Positions 35,501 through 50,760 of a stretch of DNA of 64,000 nt are shown piece by piece (position 1 is the first letter of the stretch; each line of letters opens with the position of its first letter). Source of the stretch: Nymphaea colorata (lineage: Eukaryota > Streptophyta > Magnoliopsida > Nymphaeales > Nymphaeaceae). A program made the position numbers and the translations under genes. The stretch lies in contig NC_045142.1 in NCBI RefSeq assembly GCF_008831285.2, positions 20,959,354 through 21,023,353 of the forward strand. The letters run 5' to 3'. The notes below the pieces were generated by a model. It made no database searches. It was not told the DNA's origin and was given only the letters and a program-made list of their open reading frames with translations.

Positions 35501-36420
35501 TGGTTTTTAGTTTAAAATGGTTCAGATTTTTTAGTGATCTGTATACTTTGCCAAGTTGAATTATCTAATAGATTCTTTTGATCAGTTTGGTCCAAATTTT
35601 ATAGAAGGTTAGTTTCTATACATTTGTTTTTCATTTTATTTCTGCCTTTCTGCCTTGTGTACTTGAGTGTTGCATGTTCATCTTCGTTGCAAGCATAATA
35701 GTCATCTTGCATGTTCGTATAGCTTATTGATTTTTCCATGTTTTTTACTGGGTTTTAAGATATTTATTTCCTACAAATTGTCTTCAAGAACTACTATTCT
35801 GTTTCCAGTGGAAATGAGGTTATGGTTTCCATAGACATGCCTGACTGGCCCATCAAGATGCACTTAGGGGAAGTTAAATTGATGGGTGCATCAAGAGCAA
35901 AATTGTTATATTGAATTTCGGCTTGGCTAATTTTTTACGTCACGAACATCTTTGACTGTATACACAATTGTCCTTTGTAATCTCTTCTCTTCTATTCATT
36001 GAGTCACTTTGCAGCTAACCGAATGCAAAGTGCTGACCTTTTCTTCACTTATATTTTTCTCTATATGTATGAATATTGAAATGTACAATTAACCATTTGG
36101 ATAAGAAGGTTATTTGCTTCCTCTTGTAAAGATGAATGAGATGGTTGCCCTTGATGTTTCGGATTACAATTTTTATTTTTATTTTGTGAAAATACTATTT
36201 ATTTCTGTTAAATATGTGAAGGAGAAATTTTGAAGTTCAATTCTAGTCATCAAATAGGCACGTTGACAAAGTGGGGGTGGGGGGCGGGTGGTGTAGTGGG
36301 GGTGGAGGAAAAAATGACATAAAATCCCATCAAAATCCCATTGGCCGAAGAAACTCAAGATGCCGATGCCGATCCTTCTCCAAGATTTAGGAGGAGGTTG
36401 TTGCCAATAGGGTTTAAATG
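32501..36420. other. AT-rich spacer, no gene
   Basis: No coding family recognised on either strand. Poly-purine and poly-T tracts are common (for example 34389-34400). A short frame near 33925-34029 ends in ILCVRYEDGFGDVEELKD but is isolated. Confidence 0.4.
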
Positions 36421-36429
36421 TTAAATGCA

Positions 36430-37960
36430 AGATTTGGTTCCCACCGGACAGTCAGCCCGGCTTAAAACTAGGTCAAGGGAGTACAAGTGAGTCTTCCCCA
36501 AGCCCGGTTTTGAACTACTACAAAACTAGAATGATAGGTAGGCTTATTACAACTGTATCGTACACTCCTCACTCAAACCAATCATTCATCATCATCCAAA
36601 CCATGCATACATTCCCTAGGTGGCCAAACCACACCCTTGACCCTAGGTAGGCTTAGTGATCCGGGAGTCGTGTCCTCAGCCCACGGCTTTAGAGGGACTG
36701 CAGCCAATCACATTGTCCTTGGACGGCTTAAACAAATTTCACCCAACTCACAGTTCTATAGGGTGAACCGGAATATACCTCCCAAGGCCTCGCTTGGGGT
36801 CTCCACGTGCTCACCAGAGATGAGATTCCAGCAACTAGGATGTTGCTCTCCGGTATTCCGCTACCTTCAAGATCCGGACAGCAAGTTCTCATTGGCTAGA
36901 ATAAGATATTTGAAAGAGATTATTCTACCAAGATGAATCCGCAAGAGAGGGAAGTAGACTGGAGGAAGTAGATCTAGTCGCCAAATTGATAGTTAACCCC
37001 AAGAATCAATGTTGTGTCGATTGGGGGAAGTAGTCACCGATATCGCCCGGCGGAAGCGGTTCCTTCCCTTCTTGGCATCAACTCCACGCATGGTTGTGGT
37101 TGATGCCCGCGGTTCCTTGCTGGAATTTAGTAAAGAGAGCAAAAATCCAGCAAGCATCAAGACTATGAAGCCAACAATGTATTAACTTCAAGGAGAGGAA
37201 AGCCTTCACCCGTGAGACCAATTTAACCCTGGTCTTTTGTAGAGAAAGGGGGATGCAATCGCCGGTCGCCGGCGAGCGTTGAGGCTTCCTCAAGGTTAAG
37301 CTCATTCTTCACCTTTCACGACCTCTACTACTCCCACGAACCAGCCACGTTCCTCCTCAATGGATGTATTGGAAGATGCAAGAGAATAGCTATCAAAGTC
37401 CAATTGGATGAATCAATGAGGCTTCACCTTCGAGTAACCCCTAGGAAAGTGATGTACATAGGGGGATGCAAGCCTAGAAAGCACCTAAGCACGCGTGTCT
37501 TCCTCCTTTTACGGCGAAGGTTGAAGCTCCGACGAGGTACGTTGGTCGGACTCTGGTCGCCATGCTCCTTCTTCTCCTCGGCTCCTTAGTTGGTTCTCAC
37601 GATCTCCAATGGTGGACGCCTCCTTCCTCGAGCGAGCTATGGATGGGAGCTGCTGGTTGTGGTGCGGATCGTCTTCCTAGAATTGAGGTAGAATCTTCTC
37701 AAGTTTGGTTGATGGGAATCTCTTAGAATCATGCCAAATCTCTTGCCTTTGGTGAAAGTTGACTAGGTTCAATGAACCTAATGGGCTGGACGATCCTTTC
37801 CTTGATTGTTGGAGACGGATTAGGTAAGTGGATCTCGCAAGGGTGGGCAAGCTGCCTTCCACCACGTGCCTTCACCTTATGGTGCCACCAAACTCCTTCC
37901 TCAACTGATTCAGTCCAGGTTCAATACACCTAGGCGCGTGAGATCTCCTTTCCAAGATAG
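36430..37960. repeat. Dispersed repeat, G+C-richer, related to 50.9-51.2 kb
   Basis: The first 230 bp share an ordered set of blocks with 50940-51185: CCGGACAG...CCCGGCT, CTACTACAAA, CTCCTCACTCAA, CCATTCA/TCATTCA and GGCCAAACCA.ACCC. The rest has only scattered open frames. The orientation is unclear. It is most likely the non-coding part of a retroelement. Confidence 0.5.
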
Positions 37961-38210
37961 TAGGGGATGGGTATAGCAAGTGTCGTTCCTTCCTTTTTGG
38001 AATGGTCTAGGTGGCGCGCTTCCTTCTTGTGGCACCTCCCAAATCTATCATCTTAGATGTTGGCCCCCTCTCCCCATGTGTTGCCACCTGTCCAACTTGA
38101 GATCAGCTGCTAATCCGACCTTCCTAAAGTGTCGGGATTGGATTTGGAAGGACTGGACGGCACCAAGAACCTCTCAGCATAGCTGAGTTTAGTTGTGGGA
38201 GTCGTTTCAT

Positions 38211-38360
38211 AGAACCGGGTTGGGGAGGCATCTCGGTTTGAAGAACCGAGGGAGTGACGTATCGGCTTCAAGAACCGGGTTGGGAGGCATCTCGGTTTGA
38301 AGAACCGAGGAGTGACGTTAGTTTCAAGAACCAAGTTGGGGAGACATCTCAGTTCGAGTT
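38211..38360 (+). repeat. 56-60 bp direct repeats in a U3-like region
   Basis: Three units starting AGAACC(G/A)(G/A)GTTGG at 38211, 38271 and 38327, each with GGCATCTCGGTTTGAAGAAC or a variant, and two with GAGTGACGT. They lie just upstream of an LTR-type core promoter and contain ACGT cores of the type bound by plant bZIP factors. Enhancer function is inferred. Confidence 0.6.
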
Positions 38361-38734
38361 GAGGAGCCTCTCGATTTCATGAACCAGGTTGGAGACTGTT
38401 ACAATCTAGGGTTCGGATCAGGAATCGGGTCTACTGGACTGATCCAGAAGATCACTATAAATAAGGGAATTGTGGGGGTCATTAGGGTTATTGATGAACT
38501 AGGGATTTTCCTCTGGTGAGGGTTGCTCTAACAGGGTTAGGCAGTGTGAGGAGCCTCTCGATTTCATGAACCAGGTTGGAGACTGTTACAATCTAGGGTT
38601 CGGATCAAGAATCGGGTCTACTGGACTAATCCAGAAGATCACTATAAATAAGGGAATTGTGGGGGTCATTAGGGTTATTGATGAACTAGGGATTTTCCTC
38701 TGGTGAGGGTTGCTCTAACAGGGTTAGGCAGTGT
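38361..38734 (+). repeat. 187-bp tandem duplication containing a TATA box
   Basis: Two copies, 38361-38547 and 38548-38734, differing at about two positions (GGATCAGG/GGATCAAG and GGACTGATC/GGACTAATC). Each contains TGTTACAATC and CACTATAAATAAGGG, a core promoter. It lies inside a retroelement LTR ending at 38790. The near identity means the duplication is recent relative to the rest of the region. Confidence 0.9.
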
Positions 38735-38791
38735 GTGTGGGGGTAAGTGTTTTCTTGTAGCAGGTGGATGTTAGCAGGTGATGGCTAACAA

Positions 38792-38804
38792 TGGTATCAG
38801 AGCC
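38792..38804 (+). promoter_or_regulatory. Primer-binding site (initiator tRNA-Met type)
   Basis: TGGTATCAGAGCC one base after GGCTAACA, the LTR end at 38790. It marks the start of an internal retrotransposon region to the right. Confidence 0.8.
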
Positions 38805-39402
38805 GGTCGTCTTATTCACCAAACCAAACCACCTCTTCACATTGTCTGCTAATGAGGATGAGGATCCTGTAGTTCTTGAATCCTTCTGCAAGCAATTGGA
38901 GAAAGAGCACCAAATGATGGACAAGTTCACGGAGGTGATGGAAAGGAAGGTTGGGAAGATCGAGCAGTCCCGAGAATCCATGAATAAGAGATTGGGAATG
39001 ATAATGGCACAACAAAAGGCTTTCAAAGACCTGCTGGAACAGTTGCTTAACAACTTAGATGGTAAGGTGATGAGAACTGAGAACATTCTAGAGTTGTCAT
39101 ACAAGGATGGAGAACAAATAGCAAAGGTAGTGTCCGCCTCTCAAGACAAAGAGGTGGTTAAGGTCTGTCATCAGCTCGATTTTTATGGTAGCAATAATAA
39201 TTTCCCTTGCATTGAGGTCATGAAGCAAGAGATTGCAGGAAGTGAAGAGAACCTACAAGAAAATGGCCATAAAATCGTTAACGTTGATGAAAAAGGACAG
39301 GCCAGATTTTATGAAATCTTGGATGTTCGTTCATACTTCATGCCGATTCAAGTTGGAAAAAGAAATAGTTGGAATTGGGAAGCACCATTTAGGGCATAGG
39401 GG
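38805..39402 (+). pseudogene. Gag-like coiled-coil frame behind the primer-binding site
   Basis: Open for about 200 codons. The first ATG of the frame overlaps the primer-binding site, so the real start is probably further in (an ATG at about 38915). The protein is charged and predicted by eye to be helical (KQLEKEHQMMDKFTEVMERK, LLEQLLNNLDGKVMRTENIL), like the N-terminal coiled coil of many Ty3-gypsy gag proteins. No zinc knuckle, protease or RT follows; the frame ends and is joined at about 39521 to the segment shared with 29.4 kb. Confidence 0.45.
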
Positions 39403-39520
39403 CACATTCGTTCGATCACCCAAGAAAGGCGCCATTCCCTATCTCCAATAGTCAAACGGCAAGGTACGCATAATTCTTCTTATGTTTATGGAGTTATCAG
39501 CAGAGCGCCAAGTCGCTTTG

Positions 39521-39826
39521 CTGGAGGCCTCACATGCGAATGGAAGTTGTGCAAAGAAGCCATGGAAACTGCCATGGGGGAATGGCATGAATAGTCAGGG
39601 GATCAAGGAGGAGGTGAGGCTTTCGACTCAAAGCAAGATGCAGGGACGCGAGGGAACGAAGATCTGAGGCACCACTATTTGATATTACAGTTGGTGACAT
39701 TTCTCCCTTGGTGATTTGCAATCATGTTCCAAAAAGGGGCAAGTTCAACGTTGGGCATTCTCTTACCAATGGCAAGTCTATGAGAATAAGGGAAAAGCCT
39801 CGGAAGGGTCCGAAGGGTGAAATGTA
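39521..39826 (+). repeat. Segment duplicated at 29.4 kb
   Basis: Partner of 29408-29715, same orientation. See shared blocks there. The right end runs directly into the first of two direct repeats (39827). Confidence 0.85.
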
Positions 39827-40100
39827 GAACAGATGCATGGACAGAAAAGAAGGGATATAGAAGCTGCATAATAACTAAAAAGAGTAAAAGCTTCATAATA
39901 AGTCTATCATCTCCTCAGTTGCTTTCTATTGGTGGGGAAAGAGTACGAAAAAAGAGGATGGGGTGTTGGATAACCAATCACTGTAGCCTAAGTGAATTGT
40001 ATGGAACGGTTAAGCCTTGGCCAATACCCGAATTGAGTGTAACCATTCAGCACCTGTGGCTGTGGACAGGTTCGGTGGTAATGACTGGAGCAAACATGCG
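39827..40100 (+). repeat. Direct repeat, first copy
   Basis: Shares AATGTAGAA.AGATGC, AATAACTAAAAAGAGTAAAA, TTGGATAACCAATCACTGTA and GAATTGTATGGAACGGTTAA with 40490-40792, offset about 690 bp. Both are non-coding. Confidence 0.85.
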
Positions 40101-40489
40101 TGTGTGGTATCTCAATCACACCTAAAGATTGCAGTAACCTTAAACAAATGAGGGCCTATGTGTAAAAAATATAATAAAAAATTATATTCATTAAAGACTG
40201 ATGTATTTCTCTTCAAGTGCATTAATCCTTAAAAAGAAATTCAAGATTTCAGTTTGGCATAACTCAGGCCCCACTGAAAGTGCAAGTATAGTGTTCCGTG
40301 TTTGAATGAGAGCACAGAGCGGAGTTTAATTTTTACAGTATCTTAAATATTCAAGCCAAGTTTAATCTTTAACTCAGATTAGAATTCTTCTGAACTCGTT
40401 AAAAGGAAAATAGAAATATGAAAGGCTACGGCCAAATTATGGGCACAGCCTAAATTAATCTGTCTTCAATGGAGGGAAAATTCGAAAAT

Positions 40490-40792
40490 AGAAATGTAGA
40501 AGAGATGCCTGGACTGCAAAGAATATTCTCATTAGTAGAAGTGGAATGTAGAAGCTATAGAATAACTAAAAAGAGTAAAAGCTTCATAATAAGTCTATCC
40601 TCTCCTCGCATTCTTTTCTATTTGTGGGGAAAGAGCATGAAAAAAAGAGAGGGCAGGGTATTGGATAACCAATCACTGTAGCCTGAGTGAATTGTATGGA
40701 ACGGTTAAGCTTTGGCCAACACCATAATCGAGTGCAACCATTCTGCACCTGTGCTGTGGCCAGGTTTGGTGGTGATGGCTGGAGAAGGGACA
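40490..40792 (+). repeat. Direct repeat, second copy
   Basis: Second copy of the repeat at 39827. The pair could be LTR-like ends of a small element or a tandem duplication. I found no TG...CA borders or target duplication. Confidence 0.85.
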
Positions 40793-40962
40793 GGTTGAGT
40801 GTCTCTGGTTCGCCTAAATGAGCCAAAATTTGGCGTCTGATTTTGATGATAAAAAGCGTTGGGTAATTCTGGTTGGCATTGTTTGGTGGAGAAAGATCAA
40901 ACGAAAGGAGAGAGAGGAGGGAGGGAAGGGTGAAGCTTCACATTTGTACAAATAAATTTATT

Positions 40963-41062
40963 NNNNNNNNNNNNNNNNNNNNNNNNNNNNNNNNNNNNNN
41001 NNNNNNNNNNNNNNNNNNNNNNNNNNNNNNNNNNNNNNNNNNNNNNNNNNNNNNNNNNNNNN
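40963..41062. other. Assembly gap (100 N)
   Basis: Exactly 100 N, the usual placeholder of a scaffold join. The real length and content are unknown, and order or orientation across it is less certain. Confidence 0.98.
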
Positions 41063-41460
41063 TGGTCATCAAAAATTAAAAATCTGTCATTGAAAAGTGT
41101 CGACTATTTATCTTGCAGCAATAGTTCACGATGCTTTGGCCATTATTTATCAAACTTCCAAGTTTCTCGTTTTACTCATCTGATAACATTATCTTACATA
41201 TTTGAATTACATATATAAAAGAACGTTTAAGAGTATCAGTAGCTTTTTTCCATGGTAGCAGTGATTGGCAGGCATTACCTGGCCACTAATAATATTTTAT
41301 ATTAACAAACTCATGCATTGAGTGATTTTTTTTCCACTCAAGAACGTAAACATTCCATGTTTGGTTTGAGGTTGAACTTGCTTTCACATGCATGGCCCAT
41401 AATATTATTAACCGACAAATTTTGGGTGGTGGCGAGCCCTCCGCTAGGCTAAAAGAATGA
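41063..41460 (-). repeat. Upstream module of a CDR1-like copy, next to the gap
   Basis: The first part (41063-41220) matches 47810-47960 (TGGTC.T.AAAAATTAAAAA, CTGTCATT.AAAA, CTCATCTGATAACATTAT). The second (41225-41460) matches 11560-11760. So it is the far-upstream part of the duplicated protease locus, and a gene copy may have been lost in the gap. Confidence 0.75.
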
Positions 41461-44960
<3,500 letters not shown>

Positions 44961-45059
44961 GCATATCAGCGTTAAAATTTTAACGAAATAATGACACAAA
45001 CTGTAGACATTGTGTAGTTAAGTGGCAGATACAACAGTCAAAGAGCACATTGTGTTATG

Positions 45060-45482
45060 CGTCACAAAATTTCATGTCAAAGTGTTGGCACATTCCGTGG
45101 CCATTATGCTTACCTAAACCAGCTTATGTCGCAACAAATTCAACCAACACACCATGGCCATTTCATCCGTAACAGTGTAGGCAACGGACTTATAGTGGTG
45201 GAGTTTTAGCTGTCACGATTACCTATTAGCAACAGAATTGTGAGTATCAGCAACTGTCAAAGCCTAGATAATATTCATAATTGCCATGTAGACATATATA
45301 ACTTAACCTTAAAGCTTAAACGGAGGGGAAAACATCCTTAAAACGAAACACATACATTTATTGTACTTGGAAAACTAACACCATCGACTACATGACACTC
45401 AGATCTTCCATTGACATAAAACACAATTAAGCAGCGTCCAAAGCTGCCAATAGTAGACCAATACAGAGATCATCACAATAGA

Positions 45483-45521
<39 letters not shown>

Positions 45522-45522
45522 A
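45060..45522 (-). repeat. Downstream flank of copy D with short (AT)n
   Basis: Partner of 6900-7317. The (AT)n run at 45487-45519 (about 16 units) is homologous to the expanded run at 7320-7407. Confidence 0.8.
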
Positions 45523-46855
45523 TTAGCCTTGGGTACATTCAGCTGGTGCAAGAGAAAGCAGCCTCTTCCCCAAATCATACTTCACATGCATGTTCGGCTG
45601 CACAACATTCCCGAAGATGGGCACCTCTCCGTCTTTAATGGCTAAGCAGGCGATTACACTTTCAACCATCCTAAAGATATTTGAAGGTGGCAGCTTCCAG
45701 TCTGCATTGGCGAAATGAAAGGTCATCTCTGGTAACCCTTCATATGGATCACCATTATTCTCTACATGGTGACACAGATAATCCTGTTTAGCTGGATAGA
45801 AGCATTCATGGTTTATGACCTTAGCCACCGCATTTGCGACTTGATTGTACACATCCTTTGCAAGATAAGTCAGTGTGGTACCCGAGTCTATAATGATCGA
45901 TCTGGCATCTCCCAACAATGCAGTCATCTGTGCACCACCAAATTGTATGTTGAGTCTGTTGTTTCCGATGCTTATGTCAATTAGGTTGAGCACATAATAC
46001 GTGCCTTGAGGACCACCTGGTGCCATCGGCATTTCTTGAACCCCTTCCTGGCCTGAAAACTCTGCATCCTTACCGGATTTGAGCTGTCTGACGTGATTTC
46101 ATATTGGGAGGAAGACAGTAGGCAAATTTATCATCAATAGAAGAGCCAATCTGATTTACAAGTGAGAGAGGACCACCTCCGAGGCCAACAAGGTCAGGAA
46201 CTTCAAGCAAGGAGGGATTAGGATGGCCATCCTGATGAACACAACCAGAGACAATTTCTGGAAGCTTGACGGTGCCAGCACCATTGTCAAACAAGAGCGT
46301 TTCCGAGGCCAGTATCACTTCTACGAAGGATTTGTCTTCATAGGAATATATGAATCCGCAAAGTTGGTTGATAGTGCAACCATGAATGGGCAGTTCCATG
46401 CAAGATCTGGCACAGCACGTCTGGCTCTTGTAGGTGGACGACTGAAGTGGATCAAACATTGATGTTTGGCCGGAGCAGGAGTCACAAGGACGGCACATCG
46501 TCCATATGAGGTCGCTAACAGTGACGAGAGTGGCCCAGTAGAGGTGGGATGGTGTACCAAGTGAGAGTTTCATGAGATACTAGCCGAAGCCTGGCATCAC
46601 TGGGCTGGAGATCATGCTGGTGGTATTGGCAAACCGTGAAGCATTGCAGCGGGAGGACAGAGCCGCCTGCTTCGCTCGTAGAGCTAGAGTGGATAAAGGG
46701 TCATAGAGAGGTGACAGAGATGAGTCTCAGTGAATGAAGTCTATAGAAAAGCCGAGAGGTTTGGAAGAGAATATGGTGGTCAGGTTAGGCAGTATTGCAA
46801 GCAGGAGCAGCTGGAGGAGGAGGCGGAATGGTAAGGAGGAGAAGAAGGCAGCCAT
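45523..46855 (-). pseudogene. CDR1-like secreted aspartic protease, longest copy (copy D)
   Basis: Near full length, about 440 codons, intronless as in the CDR1 family. ATG at 46855-46853, signal peptide MAAFFSSLPFRLLLQLLLLA, then KPLGFSIDFIH and a TGA stop where HRDS is expected. A second stop (TAG) sits at the GEYLM block. YWATLVTVSDLIWT shows the first catalytic motif with Val for Asp. Later parts read well: MFDPLQSSTYKS, GLGGGPLSLVNQIGSSIDDK, FAYCLPP, a frameshift at about 46070, YYVLNLIDISIGNN, the second motif IIIDSGTTLTYL, LPEMTFHFANAD and NMHVKYDLGKRLLSLAPAEC ending at TAA (45523-45525). Related proteins act in apoplastic immune signalling; two stops, a frameshift and a lost catalytic Asp make this a pseudogene. 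Confidence 0.9.
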
Positions 46856-46857
46856 GG

Positions 46858-47640
46858 TGAGGGCTAAATGGTTGCTGTATTAAGGAGAAATGTGTTGATA
46901 TTTATAATGGAAGTCATAGTTAAGGTCGCGCTGATGAAGGGAAGGATTTGGATTTGGAAATTGTGGAGAAAAGAAACATGTGGCCGATCACAATGGAGAA
47001 AAGTTAGTAGCATCTTCCAATGGTTAAGCTTTGGTAAATCTCAAAGTGGCTTCTTGGACTTCCACAATTTTTTTTTTTTGTGTGTCTTTTCATTTGACTC
47101 TGCACAATCAAAATCTGAATATTAGTGTTGAAGAGTTTTCAGTCACAAACATTTGAAGACTGTCAAACACAAATATTTGAAGGAAGGATGCAGACACTTT
47201 AACATATTACCTAAGGTGACCGCAATAACTGCTGAATACATTGGAAGAAGAGATTGTCCTAGTGGTATTTCAATTTTTTTTTTATCAGTGTTGCCTTTGT
47301 AAGGCAATAAGGCATGGTAGTCCCTGCTCCAAACCTGTCAATTGACCTCCTTAAACCATGAACCTTAAAGTGGTTGAAAATGAAAATCTCTCTCCCACAC
47401 GCTCCTCTCTCTGTACATATATATGCAGACGTCATTCCACCCCACGATGTTACGGGCTCTCATATGCTGATAGTTCATCGGGCAGAGGATCATGCGCTGA
47501 GGGTTTGCAGGTATGCTATGGTCATTTTGGCCATACCATTCTATGCCTCTTTTATATTTTTATATATATAGCAGAAAATTAAATGGTGACTTTGATTCTT
47601 CAAAGTTAACGACTATTTGATTCATTATAATGAATGGATG
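46858..47640 (-). promoter_or_regulatory. Upstream region of copy D
   Basis: On the minus strand the TATA element CCATTATAAATATC (about 46897-46910) lies about 45 bp before the ATG, the same as in copies B and C. Further upstream blocks are shared with 10585-11250 and 12534-13185. Confidence 0.75.
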
Positions 47641-48479
47641 ACAGAATATTAAAAGAAAAAAGTGATAGGTATTTTCGTCATCTAATATTAGTTTACACTT
47701 TCTTTCTCTGCATCTTTATCTCAACCATTAAGTGGGTGAATGTGGATATGGGCTGAATATATATATATATGTATACTTATCATATCTATTGAATGCTGGA
47801 TCTTGACTGGTCCTTAAAAATTAAAAACCTGTCATTAAAAAAGTACCAACTATTTATCTTGCGGTAATAGTGCATGATGATTTTGCCAACTATTTATCAT
47901 ACTTCCAGGCTTTTCATTTTACTCATCTGATAACATTATTTAGCATGTTTGAATGTTATATATATATAGACATACACACACACACATACACACATATATA
48001 TATATTGCCACTAGAATTGCTTTGGTTGATGCTTCTAGTATGCTTTCTATCAGGAAAGATGCCTAATCTGACCCTACAAATAACAGACATTATCTATGTC
48101 TACAGACGACCTTGCACAATTATATGTGCTGCTGATCTTCTAAACCTGTCATGATTCATTATTTATTTTCCGATGGTGAAATAAGTACATTTTATTTAGG
48201 ATCTTGCTCACCTGACGCTAGGAAAGATCTCTATAGAATGTACTGACTTTTTTAATTGGTTCAGTCTTAACACAAAAAATAGGGTCGATTGAATGCTAGT
48301 TGGGTCTGGCCCATGGCGATCATTTACCAAAGAAACATTCAATTTATGAGTCATTTGACCCAATTCATGAAAATGTTTAATTGATAACATAATTTTTCTG
48401 GTCTGACTAAGAAAAAAAAAGATGGCTATTCATTGTCAGACACTTCCAAGATTTTATTATCTAGCTAGCCATAGCTTCA
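47641..48479. other. Far-upstream protease module and spacer
   Basis: 47810-47960 matches 41063-41220. A (TA)/(CA) microsatellite lies at about 47965-48005. Otherwise no gene recognised. Confidence 0.5.
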
Positions 48480-49560
48480 ACTTCATCCACATTTTCTTTT
48501 CCTTTCGTGCCTTCTCTGCCTGCAAATCAAAATAAAGTTCTTAATTAAGTACCAACTTCATCCATATTTTCTTTACCTTTCGTGCCTTCCCAACCTACAA
48601 ATCAAAATAAAGTTCTTAATTAAATGTTAAAATAAATCATTATTAAAAATTAATTTCTATTTGAAGTACGACTTGGAAACAACCGGATTTCTATCAACCC
48701 ATCCACCTACAATTTGTTGCCTTTCTGCACCAAATTTCCATATCAATTCTTCATATGGAACAACCTCCCTGTCAGTAGTAGCTTTATTTTCCTGCTCAAT
48801 TTTTGCCAACCCCCTTGACAACTGCTCTTTTGAGGGTCTTGTAAGCATATTGTATGGTAAGGTATTGTAAGCATATTGTAAATTTATTTTTGTAATTTGT
48901 TAGCAACTAAAAAATCCTAAAAATAGCTATAATTCAGAAAAAATCTAGAATAATGTTTTCTATATAAAAGAACTCATTACAATATCACACACATAATAAA
49001 TATTCATAAATCTTCATCTATGGACATAATGATAACGACATGATTAAGATGATAAAAATTGAGGTCTTAAAGACTTACAATATATGTTTTACTGTTTTTA
49101 CATCATATTATCAAACAATTAAAATAAGCAACCTATCTATTCATCTTCTTCACCTTTATTATAATATTCAAACTCATTTTGCTTCATTGTCTTCATCCCT
49201 TTCAAGTGGAACGCCCTCACCAGCAAATGCAGGCTCACCTTCTTCAATGTTCAAAAGGAGTAGGCCACAATGAGGCCTCCATCCTTTCACATCAAATTCC
49301 TGAGATGATCACTATTGCTCAGAGTGTCATTGTCAAAATTCAAAAGCAATTGCAAATTCCAAATAATGGCTATTAATGGTGCTAGGGTCACTCTCAAAAA
49401 GCATGTTTTTTCTTCCAGCAGCCACAATTCCTCATCTGTTCACTTCAAGCCTTTCAAGATAGTCAAACAAACTGAAACATTCATCTCCAAAATATTTTTA
49501 TGGTATGACAAATGACAACTGCAGTTTCCATGTGGTGAAACATGAAGAGGTAATCAGTAA
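48480..49560 (-). pseudogene. Exon-like debris of an unrecognised gene
   Basis: On the minus strand several non-repetitive coding-like pieces occur in order: FGDECFSLFDYLERLEVNR and GRKNMLFESDPSTI (about 49390-49500), FDVKGWRPHCGLLLLN and EGVPLERDEDNEAK (about 49180-49300), and SKEQLSRGLAKIEQENKA with YEELIWKFGAERQQIVGGWV (48657-48848, preceded by an acceptor-like TGCTTACAAG). Then come two tandem 74-bp units with a T-rich acceptor followed by GAAGGCACGAAAGG (48481-48625). The last would end in EKARKEKKMWMKLKLWLAS. Stops and frame breaks separate pieces. I do not recognise the family. Could be a decayed multi-exon gene; a chance reading is not excluded. Confidence 0.35.
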
Positions 49561-50760
49561 TCTGTGGATCGAGGTGGTCTCCGTGGCAGAGCTACATCTG
49601 GTGTGGGCAATTACCGACATCAGCCTACAAATTTTGCCTTATTTACATATGTAAACATAATTGAATTTAGTTTTTTTTCATATGAGTGCCCCTTCAAGTT
49701 TAAAATTTAAACTTAGAATGCCCCTCAATCAGAAATTTCTAGCTCTGACACTGGTGGTCTCCCTATCTATTAGTTCCATTTGCATGAAAAACTGGACTTT
49801 ACTTGTTAAACGATAGCATGACATTTTCAATTTGCAATCAAAATTGGAAATCATTGATGAGATGCAAGTATGAATGCTAGGAAATAATTTATGGAAACCA
49901 TTATTGTATCTTATCAAGTTATTTAAGGGTCCCTATCAATAGGATATAGGAAATCAATGGATTTCTTGGATGAAGGCCTTCACACATTTTAATGGTTGCA
50001 TAGATAAACCCTGAGGTCATAAACCGATTTGGTTTGCTTGGCCTTTTACATTAAGTACTCCATTGCTAAAGTTTATCTTTCATTATTAATTTTTAAGGTG
50101 ATAAATTATTTAAAAGTCATTTAAGTAAAACATATATATATATATAATAAACGTTATGCTACATATAAAATAGGTTTATGCAACCCCTGGAATCCAGCCG
50201 TATAATTGAATCAAATATATTTTACTTGCATAATAAGTTCTAGAGTGTTTGGGGTCTTATTGCAAACCAACTTAAATTGTTTCTTCAACTTAAATTCTTT
50301 CTTTTCTTTTCCATAATGCAGTCTAAAGAAGCATGGTTTGAACAATTCATTTCCTTTCTATTCAAACAAGCTTTTATAATTATTTGTTTCTTTCATTTTG
50401 TTTCCTCTCCCTTTCTCCACAATTCCTTTCTTTTCCTTTCTATTCTTTTCCTTTTTATCCAAATTTCCCTCCATCGAGCACTTTGAAATGACCTTATATA
50501 AGAAGTTACATGGGGAAATAGGTCACTACTGCTTACACTTGTAGCTCCTTTTATCTTGAGAATCAGGACAATCACAGTGCTATTAAACTTCTTCTCCGTT
50601 CTTCTTATTCCAAAGAAAAGTTCAACCATATTGATTATGTCATGACTGATTACTCCTTGGTATTGTTGAAAAAGGGACATGAAGGATCCATTATGTACTG
50701 AAGCACTCTCCGCTTTCAAACTAAAGTTGCATACTTCACTTCTTTTGCTAAAACAGGTCT
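49561..50760. other. Spacer, no gene
   Basis: AT-rich, with a T/C-rich stretch at 50283-50470. Nothing recognisable. Confidence 0.4.

Noticed and set aside
40873-41079. Open frame across the N run
   Set aside because: Translation of unknown bases.
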